Assembly: GCF_002101785.1 (NCBI RefSeq)
Contig: NZ_LQPJ01000091.1
Span: forward strand, 23,615-87,614
Source: Mycobacterium palustre
GTDB lineage: Bacteria; Actinomycetota; Actinomycetes; Mycobacteriales; Mycobacteriaceae
Length of the DNA: 64,000 bases
Direction: 5' to 3'
The notes under the pieces were generated by a model. It was not told where the DNA came from. It saw only the letters and a program-made list of their open reading frames with translations, and did not search any database. Each line of letters starts with the position of its first letter. Positions within the stretch are counted from its first letter, which is position 1. Below are positions 42,948 through 53,207 of the stretch, piece after piece. The position numbers and the translations under genes were made by a program.

Positions 42948-45932
42948 TCAACTCCCGAAAACCTTGCGCACCACGGCTTTTGCCCGGCGCGTTACCCGCA
43001 GATAGTTGTCCAGGAATGCGCCGCCGTCATCGGTGGGCCATCCCGCGGCCACCGCGACGGCGTTGAGCTGGCGCCCGGGGCCCGGCAGCTGGTCGGTGGG
43101 CTTGCCGCGCACCAGCACCAGCGCGTTGCGGGCGCGGGTCGCGGTGAGCCAGGCCTGCCGCAGCAGGTCGACCTCGTCGATGGGCACCAGGCCGGCGCTG
43201 GCGATCGCGTCCAACGAGTCCAGCGTCGAGGTGTTGTGCAGCGCCGGCACCTCGTGGGCGTGGCGCAGCTGCATGAGCTGCACCGTCCACTCGATGTCGG
43301 CCAGTCCCCCGCGGCCCAGCTTGGTGTGGGTATTTGGGTCGGCACCCCGGGGCAACCGCTCGGCCTCCACGCGGGCCTTCATGCGGCGGATCTCGCGCAC
43401 CGCCTCGGCCGACACGCCGTCGGGCGGGTACCGCGTCTGGTCGGCCATCAGCAGGAACCGCTGGCCCAGCTCGGCGTCGCCCGCGACGGCGTGCGCGCGC
43501 AGCAGTGCCTGGATCTCCCACGGTTGCGCCCATTGGGAGTAGTAGGCGGCATAGGAACCCAGCGTGCGGACCAGCGGGCCGTTGCGGCCCTCGGGCCGCA
43601 GGTTGGCGTCGACCTCCAGCGGCGGGTCGACGCTGGGCGTCCCCAGCAGCGCCCGCACCTGCTCGGCGATCGACGTCGCCCACCGCACCGCCTGCGCGTC
43701 GTCGGCGCCGCTGGCCGGCTCGCAGACGAACATCACGTCGGCGTCCGAGCCGTAGCCCAGCTCGGCGCCCCCGAGCCTGCCCATGCCGATCACAGCGATG
43801 GCCGCCGGCGCCTTCTCGCCGCGCGGCAGGTTGGCGCGGATCATCGCGTCCAGCGCCGCCTGCAGCACCGCCACCCACACCGACGTGAGCGCCCTGCACA
43901 CTTCTCGGACCTCGAGAAATCCGAGCAGGTCGGCCGAGCCGATGCGGGCCAGCTCGCGGCGGCGCAGCGTGCGCGCGCCCGCGATCGCCCGCACCGGATC
44001 GGCGTAGCGGCTCGCCGAGGCGACCAGCGCGCGGGCCACCGCTTCGGGTTCCGTCTCGAGCAGCTTCGGGCCGGCCGGCCCGTCGCTGTAATCCTGAATC
44101 ACCCTGGGCGCGCGCATCAACAGGTCGGGCACGTAGGTGGACGTCCCCAGCACGTGCATCAGCCGCTTGGCCACCGCGGGCTTGTCGCGCAGCGTGGACA
44201 AATACCAGCTCTCCCCCGCCAGCGCCTCGGACAGGCGCCGGTACGCCAGCAGGCCGCCGTCGGGGTCGGGTGCGTACGACATCCAGTTCAGCAGCCGCGG
44301 CAGCAGCACCGCTTGCACCCGGCCGCGCCGCCCGCTCTGATTGACCAACGCCGACATGTGCTTGAGCGCCGTCTGCGGGCCCTCGTAGCCCAACGCGGCC
44401 AGCTGCCGCTCCGCGGCCTCCGACGTCATGCCGTGCGAGATCGCGAGGCCGGCGGGCGCGATCGACTCAAGAAGTGGTTGGTAGAAGAGCTTGGCGTGCA
44501 GCTGGGACACCCGCACGTTCTGGTGCCTGAGCTCCTCGCGCAGCACCCCGGCCGCGTCGTGCCGGCCGTCCGGGCGGATGTGGGCGGCCCGTGCCAGCCA
44601 GCGCACCGCCTCCTCGTCGTCGACCTCCGGCAGCAGGTGGGTGCGCTTGAGCCGCTGCAGCTGCAATCGGTGCTCGAGCAGCCGCAAAAACTCGTAGGAG
44701 GCGGTGAGGTTGGCCGCGTCCTCGCGGCCGATGTAGCCGCCCCGGCCCAACGCGGCCAGCGCGTCGACGGTCGACGCCACGTGCAGCGACTCGTCGTTGC
44801 GGCCGTGCACCAGCTGCAGCAGCTGCACCGCGAATTCCACGTCGCGCAGCCCGCCGCTGCCGAGCTTGATCTCGCGGGCCCGCACGTCGGCCGGCACCAG
44901 CTGCTCGACGCGGCGGCGCATCGCCTGCACCTCGGCCACGAAATCCTCGCGCTCGCAGGCGACCCACACCATCGGCATCAAGGCGGCGATGTAGCGCTCG
45001 CCGAGTTCGGCGTCGCCCACCGCGGGGCGGGCCTTCAGCAGCGCCTGAAACTCCCACGTCTTGGCCCAGCGCTGGTAGTACGCGACGTGCGACTCGAGCG
45101 TGCGCACCAGCTCGCCGCTGCGGCCCTCGGGGCGCAGGCCGGCGTCGACGGCGAAGAACGCCTCCGAAGCCAGCCGCATCATCTCGCTGGCCACCCGGGC
45201 GCTTTGGGCGTCGGCGCGCTCGGCGACGAAGATGACGTCGACGTCACTGACGTAATTCAGTTCGCGCGCACCGCATTTGCCCATCGCGATGACCGCCAGC
45301 CGCGGCGGGGTGCGGTCGCCGCACACCGTCGCCTCGGCCACCCGCAGCGCGGCCGCCAGCGCCGCGTCGGCGATGTCGGACAGGTGGGCGGAAACCTCCG
45401 TGAACGGCAGCACCGGCTCGTCCTCGACCGTCGCGGCCAGGTCCAGGGCGGCCAGCACCAGCAGCCGGTCGCGGTACAACGCCTGCAGGCGCGGCACGAC
45501 CGAGCCCGCGGTGGCCAACGCCTCTTCGGCGGCGCCGGTGAACTCCGCGCGCAGCTCCTCGTGCGAGGGCAGGGTGACCTTGCCGCGCAACAGCTTCCAC
45601 GATTGCGGGTGCGCGGCCAGGTGATCGCCCAGCGCCAGCGACGAGCCGAGGACCGCGAACAGCCGGCCGCGCAGATCGCGTTCGGTGAGCAGCGCGGCGT
45701 TGAGCTCGTCCCACCCGGTCTCGGGGTTTTCCGCCAACCGGATCAGCGTGCGCAGCGCGGCGTCGGGATCCGGCGCGCGCGACAGCGACCAGAGCCGGTC
45801 GACGTAGGCCTGGTCGTCGTGGTCGTACCAACCCAGCTGCGCCAGCCGGTCGCCGGCGGGCGGGTCGATCAACCCGAGCCGGCCGACACCGGGCAGCTTG
45901 GGGCGTTCGGTCGCGGGCTTGGTCACGTCCAA
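42948..45932 (-). CDS. glnE: Glutamine synthetase adenylyltransferase / adenylyl-removing enzyme
   Basis: Controls GlnA1 by adding AMP to, and removing it from, Tyr406. 994 aa, the same length as M. tuberculosis GlnE. Two nucleotidyltransferase halves: the N-terminal deadenylylase with [20 protein letters not shown] near residue 220, and the C-terminal adenylylase with [20 protein letters not shown] near 720. Each keeps its DxD metal pair, and [10 protein letters not shown] / [10 protein letters not shown] follow each. TTG 45932 gives the family length; GTG 45926 is the alternative. Downstream of glnA2 with a 29-bp gap. Confidence 0.96.
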   Translation of the reverse strand: MDVTKPATERPKLPGVGRLGLIDPPAGDRLAQLGWYDHDDQAYVDRLWSLSRAPDPDAALRTLIRLAENPETGWDELNAALLTERDLRGRLFAVLGSSLALGDHLAAHPQSWKLLRGKVTLPSHEELRAEFTGAAEEALATAGSVVPRLQALYRDRLLVLAALDLAATVEDEPVLPFTEVSAHLSDIADAALAAALRVAEATVCGDRTPPRLAVIAMGKCGARELNYVSDVDVIFVAERADAQSARVASEMMRLASEAFFAVDAGLRPEGRSGELVRTLESHVAYYQRWAKTWEFQALLKARPAVGDAELGERYIAALMPMVWVACEREDFVAEVQAMRRRVEQLVPADVRAREIKLGSGGLRDVEFAVQLLQLVHGRNDESLHVASTVDALAALGRGGYIGREDAANLTASYEFLRLLEHRLQLQRLKRTHLLPEVDDEEAVRWLARAAHIRPDGRHDAAGVLREELRHQNVRVSQLHAKLFYQPLLESIAPAGLAISHGMTSEAAERQLAALGYEGPQTALKHMSALVNQSGRRGRVQAVLLPRLLNWMSYAPDPDGGLLAYRRLSEALAGESWYLSTLRDKPAVAKRLMHVLGTSTYVPDLLMRAPRVIQDYSDGPAGPKLLETEPEAVARALVASASRYADPVRAIAGARTLRRRELARIGSADLLGFLEVREVCRALTSVWVAVLQAALDAMIRANLPRGEKAPAAIAVIGMGRLGGAELGYGSDADVMFVCEPASGADDAQAVRWATSIAEQVRALLGTPSVDPPLEVDANLRPEGRNGPLVRTLGSYAAYYSQWAQPWEIQALLRAHAVAGDAELGQRFLLMADQTRYPPDGVSAEAVREIRRMKARVEAERLPRGADPNTHTKLGRGGLADIEWTVQLMQLRHAHEVPALHNTSTLDSLDAIASAGLVPIDEVDLLRQAWLTATRARNALVLVRGKPTDQLPGPGRQLNAVAVAAGWPTDDGGAFLDNYLRVTRRAKAVVRKVFGS

Positions 45933-45961
45933 GACGGTAGCGCAACCGGCCCGAGACGGGC

Positions 45962-47302
45962 CTACAGCGACAGGTAGGTGCTCAGCTCGTAGGGCGTGAC
46001 GTGGCTGCGGTAGTTAGCCCACTCCGCGCGCTTGTTGCGCAGGAAGAAGTCAAACACGTGCTCCCCCAATGTCTCCGCGACGAGTTCGGAGGACTCCATG
46101 GCGCGCAGCGCGCTGTCGAGGCTGGTGGGCAGCTCGCGGTAGCCCATCGTCTGCCGCTCCTCGGCGGTCAGGTCCCACAGGTTGTCCTCGGCCTGCGGCC
46201 CGAGCACGTAGCCTTTCTCGACGCCGCGCAGGCCGGCGGCCAGCAGCACCGCGAACGTCAGGTACGGGTTGCACGCCGAGTCGGGGCTGCGCACCTCGAT
46301 CCGCCGCGACGACGTCTTGTGCGGGGTGTACATCGGCACCCGCACCAACGCCGAGCGGTTGGCCGCCCCCCACGACGCCGCCGTCGGGGCCTCGCCGCCC
46401 TGGACCAGCCGCTTGTAGGAGTTGACCCATTGGTTGGTGACCGCGCTGATCTCCGAGGCGTGCTCGAGGATCCCGGCGATGAACGACTTGCCCACGTCCG
46501 ACAGCTGCAGCGGGTCGTCGGGGCTGTGGAACGCGTTGACCTCGCCCTCGAACAGGCTCATGTGGGTGTGCATCGCCGAGCCGGGATGTTCGGCGAAGGG
46601 CTTGGGCATGAACGACGCCCGGGCACCGTTTTCGATCGCGACCTCCTTGATGACGTAGCGGAACGTCATCACGTTGTCGGCCATCGACAGCGCGTCGGCG
46701 AAGCGCAGGTCGATCTCCTGCTGGCCGGGCGCGCCCTCGTGGTGGCTGAACTCCACGGAGATGCCCATGAACTCCAGCGACTCGATCGCGTGCCGGCGGA
46801 AGTTGGACGCCGAGTCGTGCACCGCCTGGTCGAAGTAGCCGGCGGTGTCGACGGGAACCGGCCGCGACCCGTCGTCGGGACCGGGCTTGAGCAGGAAGAA
46901 TTCGATCTCGGGGTGCACGTAGCAGGAAAAGCCGAGGTCGTTGGCCTTCTGCAGCTGGCGCCGCAGCACGTGCCGCGGGTCGGCCCACGACGGCGAGCCG
47001 TCGGGCATGGTGATGTCGCAGAACATGCGCGCCGAGTGGTGGTGGCCGGAGGGCGTGGCCCAGGGCAGCACCTGGAAGGTCGACGGATCGGGGTTGGCCA
47101 CGGTGTCGGATTCGGAGACCCGCGCGAAGCCCTCGATCGAGGAGCCGTCGAAGCCGATGCCCTCCTCGAAGGCGCCTTCGAGCTCGGCCGGGGCGATCGC
47201 GACCGACTTGAGGTAGCCGAGCACGTCGGTGAACCAGAGCCGAACGAAGCGGATGTCTCGCTCCTCGAGCGTGCGCAGGACGAATTCCTTCTGTCGATCC
47301 AT
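45962..47302 (-). CDS. glnA2: Glutamine synthetase-type enzyme GlnA2
   Basis: 446 aa, as in M. tuberculosis GlnA2. Keeps the GS core: [17 protein letters not shown] near residue 50, [12 protein letters not shown] near 128, [19 protein letters not shown] near 229 and NRSALVRVP near 310. The adenylylation-site context of GlnA1 (LYELPPEE) is replaced (NLWDLTAEE), so control by GlnE is not expected. Homologues in Streptomyces act on polyamines, so gamma-glutamylation of an amine is possible. First gene of glnA2-glnE. Confidence 0.95.
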   Translation of the reverse strand: MDRQKEFVLRTLEERDIRFVRLWFTDVLGYLKSVAIAPAELEGAFEEGIGFDGSSIEGFARVSESDTVANPDPSTFQVLPWATPSGHHHSARMFCDITMPDGSPSWADPRHVLRRQLQKANDLGFSCYVHPEIEFFLLKPGPDDGSRPVPVDTAGYFDQAVHDSASNFRRHAIESLEFMGISVEFSHHEGAPGQQEIDLRFADALSMADNVMTFRYVIKEVAIENGARASFMPKPFAEHPGSAMHTHMSLFEGEVNAFHSPDDPLQLSDVGKSFIAGILEHASEISAVTNQWVNSYKRLVQGGEAPTAASWGAANRSALVRVPMYTPHKTSSRRIEVRSPDSACNPYLTFAVLLAAGLRGVEKGYVLGPQAEDNLWDLTAEERQTMGYRELPTSLDSALRAMESSELVAETLGEHVFDFFLRNKRAEWANYRSHVTPYELSTYLSL

Positions 47303-47308
47303 ACCCGA

Positions 47309-47340
47309 ACACTAGGCAACACCTGTTAAATCTGTGTTAC
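47309..47340 (-). promoter_or_regulatory. Putative GlnR two-element site and -10 of glnA2
   Basis: On the minus strand GTAAC (47340-47336), 6 bp, then TTAAC (47329-47325) fits one GlnR box (AC-n9-AC). TAGTGT (47314-47309) is a possible -10 that would place the transcript start at or next to the ATG (47302), that is, leaderless. No second box is seen, so weaker than the glnA1 site. Confidence 0.35.
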
Positions 47341-47384
47341 CGAGGCCCGCTCAGAACGGTTGCCGACCCCCCAAACGGGTCCGC

Positions 47385-48950
47385 TCAGGGCTGGCAGCGC
47401 AGCGCAGCGGGCGGCGGCACCCCGGCGACGAGGTACCGCACCACCGCCGTGTCGACGCACTGGTCGCCGTTGAACACCGCGGTGTGCTGGGTGCCGTCGT
47501 AGGTGATCAGCGGCGCGCCCAGCTGGCGGGCCAGGTTCACGCCGGCCTGGTACGGGGTGGCCGGGTCGTGCGTGGTTGAGACGACGACGACCTTGCCGGC
47601 GGGCATGGGCGGCGCGGCGTGCGGCCTCGACGTGGCGGGCACCGGCCACAGCGCGCACAGGTCGCGGGGCGCGTTTCCGGTGAACTGCCCGTAGCTCAGG
47701 AACGGGGCGAGCTGGCGCATCTTCTGGTCGGCCGCGACCCACGTCGCCGAGTCCGTCGGCGTCGGCGCGTCGACGCAGCGCACCGCGTTGAACGCGTCCT
47801 GGTCGTTGCTGTAGTGGCCGTTTTTGTCACGGCCGTCGTAATCGTCGGCCAGCAACAGCAGGTCGCCGGCGTCGGTGCCGCGCTGCAGCCCGAGCAGCCC
47901 GCTGGTCAGGTACTTCCAGTGCTGCGGGGTGTAAAGGGCGTTGATGGTTCCCGTCGTCGCGTCGGCGTAGCTCAGGCCGCGCGGATCCGACGTCCGGCCC
48001 GGCTTGGTGGCCAGCGGGTCGATCAGCGCGTGGTAGCGGTTGACGAATTGCGCCGGATCGGTGCCCAGCGGGCAGGCCGGCGAGCGGGCGCAGTCCCTGG
48101 CGTAGTCGTTGAAAGCCGTTTGGAATCCGGCCATTTGGTTCACGTTCTCGGTGACCGGGTCGACCGTGGGGTCGATGGCGCCGTCGAGCACCATCGAACG
48201 CACGTGGTTACTGAAGCCCTCGAGGTAGGCGGTGCCCAGCTCGGTGCCGTAGCTGTACCCGAGGTAGCTGATCTGGTCCTCGCCCAGCGCCTGGCGGACC
48301 ATGTCCATGTCCCGGGCGGCGGAGGCGGTGCCGGCGTTGGCCAAGAAGGCGCTGCCCATCCGGTCGGCGCATTGCTGCGCCAGCTGCCGGTAGAGCTGCT
48401 CGATGTGGGCCACACCCGCCGGGCTGTAGTCGACCATCGGTTCGCGCCGGTACGCGTCGAACTCGGCGTCGCTGCGGCACCGCAACTGCGGGGTCGAGTG
48501 GCCCACCCCTCGCGGGTCAAACCCCACCAGGTCGAAGCTGCGGGTGATGTCGCTGTTCTCCAGGTCCGAAGCCAGGCCGGCCACCATGTCGACGGCCGAC
48601 GCGCCCGGCCCGCCCGGGTTGACCAACAGCGACCCGATCCGCCGGCCCGTCGCCGGCACCCGGATCACGGCCAACTTGGCTTGTGCGCCACCGGGATTGG
48701 CGTAATCGACCGGCACCGACACCGTCGTGCACTGGGCGGTGGGCAGGCCGCTGGTGTCGGTCAGGAATTGGCCGCAGCCGCCCCAGCCCGGTGGCCGCGC
48801 CGCCGCGACCGGCGGGGCGGGGCTCGGGGTCTGGCCCGCGCCGGGTTCCGGTGTGGCGTTTGCCACCGGCAGCGCCGATTGGCCCGCGACGAGCATCCCG
48901 AACGACAGCAGCGCCGAGCTCAGGGGTCTCAGGCGCGACATGGCAGCCAT
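47385..48950 (-). CDS. Exported alpha/beta-hydrolase protease, Rv2223c-like
   Basis: 521 aa, paralogue of the neighbouring CaeA/Hip1. A signal peptide covers about 1-32 (LSSALLSFGMLVAGQSALPV then a NATPEP cleavage region) without a lipobox Cys, so secreted and not lipid-anchored. Catalytic Ser233 in LGYSYGTELG, the oxyanion loop LLVNPGGPGAS near 108, and the C-terminal Asp and His in DPATPYQAGV and DGTQHTAVF. Several conserved cysteines. ATG at 48950; ATG at 48941 is also possible. Tripeptidyl-peptidase-like (TAP family). Confidence 0.9.
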   Translation of the reverse strand: MAAMSRLRPLSSALLSFGMLVAGQSALPVANATPEPGAGQTPSPAPPVAAARPPGWGGCGQFLTDTSGLPTAQCTTVSVPVDYANPGGAQAKLAVIRVPATGRRIGSLLVNPGGPGASAVDMVAGLASDLENSDITRSFDLVGFDPRGVGHSTPQLRCRSDAEFDAYRREPMVDYSPAGVAHIEQLYRQLAQQCADRMGSAFLANAGTASAARDMDMVRQALGEDQISYLGYSYGTELGTAYLEGFSNHVRSMVLDGAIDPTVDPVTENVNQMAGFQTAFNDYARDCARSPACPLGTDPAQFVNRYHALIDPLATKPGRTSDPRGLSYADATTGTINALYTPQHWKYLTSGLLGLQRGTDAGDLLLLADDYDGRDKNGHYSNDQDAFNAVRCVDAPTPTDSATWVAADQKMRQLAPFLSYGQFTGNAPRDLCALWPVPATSRPHAAPPMPAGKVVVVSTTHDPATPYQAGVNLARQLGAPLITYDGTQHTAVFNGDQCVDTAVVRYLVAGVPPPAALRCQP

Positions 48951-49030
48951 CGTTGCAGCCGCGAATACCCGAAGCGGCGCAAAACGATTACGCCTTGGTC
49001 TCGCCTCCCGCGTGCGTCGGCCTCACGCCC

Positions 49031-49082
49031 AACGTGCACTCACGGCGAAATTCAGCCGCGAATCTCGCCGTGAGTGCACGTT
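49031..49082. repeat. 52-nt near-perfect hairpin between the two protease genes
   Basis: AACGTGCACTCACGGCGA (49031-49048) is perfectly repeated in inverted form at 49065-49082. After one mismatch, ATTC/GAAT extends the stem to 22 bp around a 6-nt loop (AGCCGC). It lies in the 145-bp gap between caeA and the Rv2223c-like gene, 13 bp after the caeA stop. It looks like a dispersed palindromic repeat of the REP type, and could also end or stabilise the caeA transcript. Confidence 0.75.
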
Positions 49083-49095
49083 CGGCGAACCGGGC

Positions 49096-50658
49096 TCAGC
49101 ACTTGGCGCCGCTGGGCGGCGTGTCACCACCGATCAGGTATTCGGTCACGTAGTCGTCGATGCAGCTGTCGCCCTGGAAGACCACCGTGTGCTGGGTGCC
49201 GTCGAAGGTGAGCAGCGAGCCGCGCAACTCCTGCGCCAGATCGACGCCGGCCTTGTAGGGAGTCGCCGGGTCATGGGTCGTCGACACCACCACGGTCGGC
49301 GCCAGGCCGGGCGCCGTGATGGCGTGCGGCTTGCTCGTCGGCGGCACCGGCCAGAACGCGCACGTGCCCAGCGGGGCGTCACCGGTGAACTGCCCGTAGC
49401 TCATGAACGGGGCGATCTCGCGCGATCGCCGGTCCTCGTCGATCACCTTGGCGCGATCCGTAATCGGCGGCTGGTCAACGCAATTGATCGCGACCCGCGC
49501 ATCGGTGGCGTTGGTGTAATGGCCCTTGGGGTCGCGGCGCATGTACATGTCGGCCAGGGCGAGCAGGGTGTCGCCGCGGTGGTCGGCCAGCTCGGTCAGG
49601 CCGTCGGTCAGGTGGTGCCACAGCGTCGGCGAGTACAGCGCCATGATGGTGCCGACGATCGCGTCGGCGTAGCTCAACCCGCGCGGATCCTTCGTCGGTA
49701 TCGGCCGGCCGACCATCTCGTTGTTCGGGTTGACCATCTGGTCGACGAGGCTGTGGTAGACCTCGACGGCCTTGGCCGGGTCGGTGCCCAGCGGACAGGT
49801 CGGTTGCTTGGCGCAGTCGGCGGCGAAGTCGTTGAACGCGTCCTGGAATCCCTTGGCCTGCCGCAGGTCCGCCTCGATGGGGTCGGCGTTGGGGTCGACG
49901 GCGCCGTCGAGGATCATCGCCCGCACCTTGGTCGGGTAGGCCTCCGCGTAGGCCGAGCCGATCCGGGTGCCGTAGGAGTAGCCCAGGTAGGTCAGCTTGT
50001 CGTCGCCGAGCGCCGCGCGGATGGCGTCCAGGTCGCGGGCGACGTTGACGGTCCCGACGTTGGCGAGAAACTTCTTGCCCAGCTTGTCGACGCAGCGGCC
50101 GACGAATTGCTTGGTCTCGTCCTCGATGTGGGCCACCCCCGCCGGGCTGTAGTCCACGTTCGGCTCGGTGCGCAGCCGGTCGTTGTCGGCGTCGGAGTTG
50201 CACCAGATGGCCGGGCGCGACGACGCCACCCCGCGCGGGTCGAAGCCCACCAGGTCGAACCGCTCGCGGATGCGCTTGGGCAACGTCTGCACCACGCCCA
50301 AGGCGGCTTCGATGCCGGACTCGCCGGGTCCGCCCGGGTTGATCACCAGCGAGCCGATCTTGTCGCCCGTGGCGGGAAAGCGGATCAGCGCCAGGGTCGC
50401 GACGTCACCGTCGGGGTGGTCGTAGTCGACCGGCACGGCCAGCCGCCCGCACAGGGCGCCGGCGGGGATCTTGGCCTGCGGGTTCGACGAGCGGCAGGGC
50501 GTCCACTCGACCGCCTGGCCCAGCTCGGGCCCCGCCATCACGGCCCGGCCGCCGATGACCCGAACGCAGCCCCCGAGCAGCAGCGCCACGGCAGCGACCG
50601 CCGTCCAGATCAGCAGCGTGCGCGCGAGCTTGTCGCGGCGAGTGGGGCTCATGACCAC
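49096..50658 (-). CDS. caeA: Cell-envelope lipoprotein serine hydrolase CaeA/Hip1
   Basis: 520 aa, identical in length to M. tuberculosis Rv2224c, the protease that cleaves GroEL2 and modulates host responses. Lipobox ALLLGGC with Cys31. Catalytic Ser228 in LGYSYGTRIG, exactly the family number, with Asp in DPATPYKAGVD and His in DGTQHTVVF. The oxyanion loop SLVINPGGPGESG near 103 is intact. GTG 50658 or ATG 50652 are possible starts. Tandem with its secreted paralogue downstream. Confidence 0.95.
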   Translation of the reverse strand: MVMSPTRRDKLARTLLIWTAVAAVALLLGGCVRVIGGRAVMAGPELGQAVEWTPCRSSNPQAKIPAGALCGRLAVPVDYDHPDGDVATLALIRFPATGDKIGSLVINPGGPGESGIEAALGVVQTLPKRIRERFDLVGFDPRGVASSRPAIWCNSDADNDRLRTEPNVDYSPAGVAHIEDETKQFVGRCVDKLGKKFLANVGTVNVARDLDAIRAALGDDKLTYLGYSYGTRIGSAYAEAYPTKVRAMILDGAVDPNADPIEADLRQAKGFQDAFNDFAADCAKQPTCPLGTDPAKAVEVYHSLVDQMVNPNNEMVGRPIPTKDPRGLSYADAIVGTIMALYSPTLWHHLTDGLTELADHRGDTLLALADMYMRRDPKGHYTNATDARVAINCVDQPPITDRAKVIDEDRRSREIAPFMSYGQFTGDAPLGTCAFWPVPPTSKPHAITAPGLAPTVVVSTTHDPATPYKAGVDLAQELRGSLLTFDGTQHTVVFQGDSCIDDYVTEYLIGGDTPPSGAKC

Positions 50659-50709
50659 ATATGGTGCCAGAGCAACCCTGAGATTTTGATGAGCGGCACC
50701 GCCGGCTTG

Positions 50710-52101
50710 TTATCCGGCGGCTGCCAGCAGTTCTTCCATCGCCACCGCGAAGTCGTCGGCCATCTCCCACAGGTCCGGAACCAGCTCCGGGCAGGAGATG
50801 AGCCCGACGTCCAACTTGCCGTTCAGCGACATCACGGTGATGTTGAGGCCCGACCCGTGAAAGATTGGCCCCAGCGGATACATCGCCTTGACTTCGCAGC
50901 CCAGAAAATACAGCGGCACCTGCGGGCCCGGGATGTTGGAGACCACCAGGTTGTGCACCGGCATGCTCGCGGTCAACCGCGTCCTGGCGTACAGGCGCAT
51001 CGCGATGCCGAAGGCCGCCGGCGCGGCAAACTGCGACCAGTCCTGCAGCAGCGACTCCCCGATGACCGAGCTGTGTTCCTTTGCAACCGAATTCGCCTCC
51101 GCGATGGCCTTGAGGCGCTCCGCCGGGCCGGCCACCTGGGTGTGCAGGCGGGAAAACATCGCCGACACCTGGTTGCGGCCGGGGCGGTCGGACTTGCCGT
51201 GCACCGACACCGGCACCGCGGCCACCAGCGACGAATCCGGCAAGGCGTTGCGCTCGGCCAGGTACTGGCGCAGGACCCCCGACACCAGGGCCATCAGCAC
51301 GTCGTTGACCTTGACGCCGAAGCGGTTCTTCACCTTCTTGACGTCCTCGAGGTCCAGCTGCGCGTAGGCGATGTTGCGGCGGCCGGTGATGCTGGCGTTG
51401 AACGCGGTCCGCGGCGCGGTGAACGGACGCGCCATCGCCTGGCCCTCGACGGCCTTGCGCACGGTCGCGACCACCGACGACACCGTCCGCGGCACCATGC
51501 CGGCCAGCTGCAGCGGCCGGGTGGCGAAGCGCACCAGCCCACCGGCGGCGATTTGCCAGCCGCTGCCGCCGCCGACGCCGTCCACCGGATCCGGCGGCGG
51601 CGCGTCGGCCTCGGTGGCGCACAGCTGCGACATCAGGTTGGCCCCGGTGACCCCGTCGACCCCGCAGTGGTGCACCTTGGTCATCACCGCCACGCGCCCG
51701 CGGCGGTGGCAATCGGTGCCGGCCACGCCTTCGATCACCCACATCTCCCACAGCGGCCGGCGCCGGTCCAGCGGCAACGACGCGATGTGCCCGCAAATCT
51801 CCGACAGCTCGGTGCGCCCGCCCGGCGGCGGCAGCCCGATGCGGTGCAGGTGGCGGTCGAGCTCGAAGCTCTCGTCGTCCACCCAGACCGGGTGATCGAG
51901 GTTGAGCGCGCTGTTGGCCAGCTTTTCCCGCAACTGCGGCATCGCCTTTAGGCGCAGCGACAGCGCCTCGCGCAGCCGGTCGAAGGTGTAGCCGCCGGGC
52001 ATCGTCGAGGTGACCAGGTCGATAATCGAGCAAACATGCATGGGCTGCGACGGCGTCTCGAGGTACAAGAAACTGGCGTCGAGACCGCTGAGCCGCTGCA
52101 T
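50710..52101 (-). CDS. WS/DGAT-type acyltransferase
   Basis: Wax ester synthase/diacylglycerol acyltransferase family (mycobacterial Tgs-like), about 463 aa. Opens [20 protein letters not shown]; the catalytic HHxxxDG motif is present as KVHHCGVDG near residue 140; the C-terminal domain has [16 protein letters not shown] and [12 protein letters not shown]. Expected to make triacylglycerol or wax ester from acyl-CoA for storage lipid. ATG 52101. Between caeA and panB, where M. tuberculosis has nothing comparable as I recall, so accessory. Confidence 0.9.
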   Translation of the reverse strand: MQRLSGLDASFLYLETPSQPMHVCSIIDLVTSTMPGGYTFDRLREALSLRLKAMPQLREKLANSALNLDHPVWVDDESFELDRHLHRIGLPPPGGRTELSEICGHIASLPLDRRRPLWEMWVIEGVAGTDCHRRGRVAVMTKVHHCGVDGVTGANLMSQLCATEADAPPPDPVDGVGGGSGWQIAAGGLVRFATRPLQLAGMVPRTVSSVVATVRKAVEGQAMARPFTAPRTAFNASITGRRNIAYAQLDLEDVKKVKNRFGVKVNDVLMALVSGVLRQYLAERNALPDSSLVAAVPVSVHGKSDRPGRNQVSAMFSRLHTQVAGPAERLKAIAEANSVAKEHSSVIGESLLQDWSQFAAPAAFGIAMRLYARTRLTASMPVHNLVVSNIPGPQVPLYFLGCEVKAMYPLGPIFHGSGLNITVMSLNGKLDVGLISCPELVPDLWEMADDFAVAMEELLAAAG

Positions 52102-52233
52102 GGGCGCCAATGGTATGCGTCACACCGTTCGGGCGGTGCAATTGCGCAGAACAGGTGGCAAAATGTTCCGAGTCAGACGAACCCGGGGACCTACGGGCCA
52201 CGAGGATCGAACCGACCACACCTGAGGACAATG

Positions 52234-53073
52234 ATGTCTGAGCAAAACGTCTATGGCGCAAATCCGTCCGGTAGGCCGCTGACGAAGATCCGCACGCACC
52301 ACCTGCAGAAAATGAAGGCCGAGGGCCACAAGTGGGCCATGCTGACGGCCTACGACTACTCGACCGCCCGCATCTTCGACGAGGCCGGCATCCCGGTGCT
52401 GCTGGTCGGCGACTCGGCGGCCAACGTCGTCTACGGCTACGACACCACCGTGCCCGTCTCGATCGACGAACTGATCCCGTTGGTCCGCGGCGTGGTGCGA
52501 GGCGCGCACCACGCGATGGTGGTCGCCGACCTGCCGTTCGGCAGCTACGAGGCGGGACCGACGGCCGCGCTGGCCGCCGCCACCCGGTTCATGAAGGAGG
52601 CCGGGGCGCACGCCGTCAAGCTCGAGGGCGGCGAGCGGGTGGCCGAGCAGATCGCCTGCCTGACCGCGGCGGGCATCCCGGTGATGGCGCACATCGGCTT
52701 CACGCCGCAAAGCGTGAACACGCTGGGCGGCTTCCGGGTGCAGGGCCGCGGCGACGCCGCGGAACAGACCGTCCACGACGCCATCGCCGTCGCCGAGGCC
52801 GGAGCGTTCTCGGTCGTCATGGAAATGGTGCCCGCCGAGCTGGCCACCCAGATCACCGGGAAGCTGACCATCCCGACCATCGGGATCGGGGCCGGCCCCA
52901 ACTGCGACGCCCAGGTACTGGTGTGGCAGGACATGGCGGGCATGAGCGGCGCCAAGCCGCCCCGCTTCGTCAAGCGGTTCGCCGACATTGGAACCGAATT
53001 ACACCGCGCCGCAACGCAATACGCGGAGGAAGTGGCCGGCGGCGTGTTCCCGGCCGACGAGCACTGCTTCTAG
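52234..53073 (+). CDS. panB: 3-methyl-2-oxobutanoate hydroxymethyltransferase
   Basis: First step of pantothenate synthesis (ketoisovalerate to ketopantoate). 279 aa (281 in M. tuberculosis). TIM barrel with [17 protein letters not shown] near residue 58, the metal Asp in [21 protein letters not shown] near 128 and the catalytic Glu in VVMEMVP. The second of two adjacent ATGs (52231, 52234) is preferred since GAGGA at 52224-52228 is then 5 nt away. Divergent from the acyltransferase gene. Confidence 0.95.
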   Translation: MSEQNVYGANPSGRPLTKIRTHHLQKMKAEGHKWAMLTAYDYSTARIFDEAGIPVLLVGDSAANVVYGYDTTVPVSIDELIPLVRGVVRGAHHAMVVADLPFGSYEAGPTAALAAATRFMKEAGAHAVKLEGGERVAEQIACLTAAGIPVMAHIGFTPQSVNTLGGFRVQGRGDAAEQTVHDAIAVAEAGAFSVVMEMVPAELATQITGKLTIPTIGIGAGPNCDAQVLVWQDMAGMSGAKPPRFVKRFADIGTELHRAATQYAEEVAGGVFPADEHCF

Positions 53074-53207
53074 GCGCCGTCTCGCCGACCGACGCGTGAA
53101 TCGCCCCCTCACCCGGCCGGAGCGTCGGCCGCGTGCGCCCGGGCTATTGCTGAAACCCCTTGCCCGGCAACGCTGGTAGGGTTGTTGCCAGAGACGATCG
53201 GGGTTAC

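Noticed and set aside
43236..45977. 913-codon plus-strand frame opposite glnE
   Set aside because: His/Arg/Gln-rich shadow; glnE on the other strand matches its family over 994 residues.
53074..53207. Terminator after panB
   Set aside because: Only short GC-rich self-complementary bits without a defined stem-loop and U-tract.
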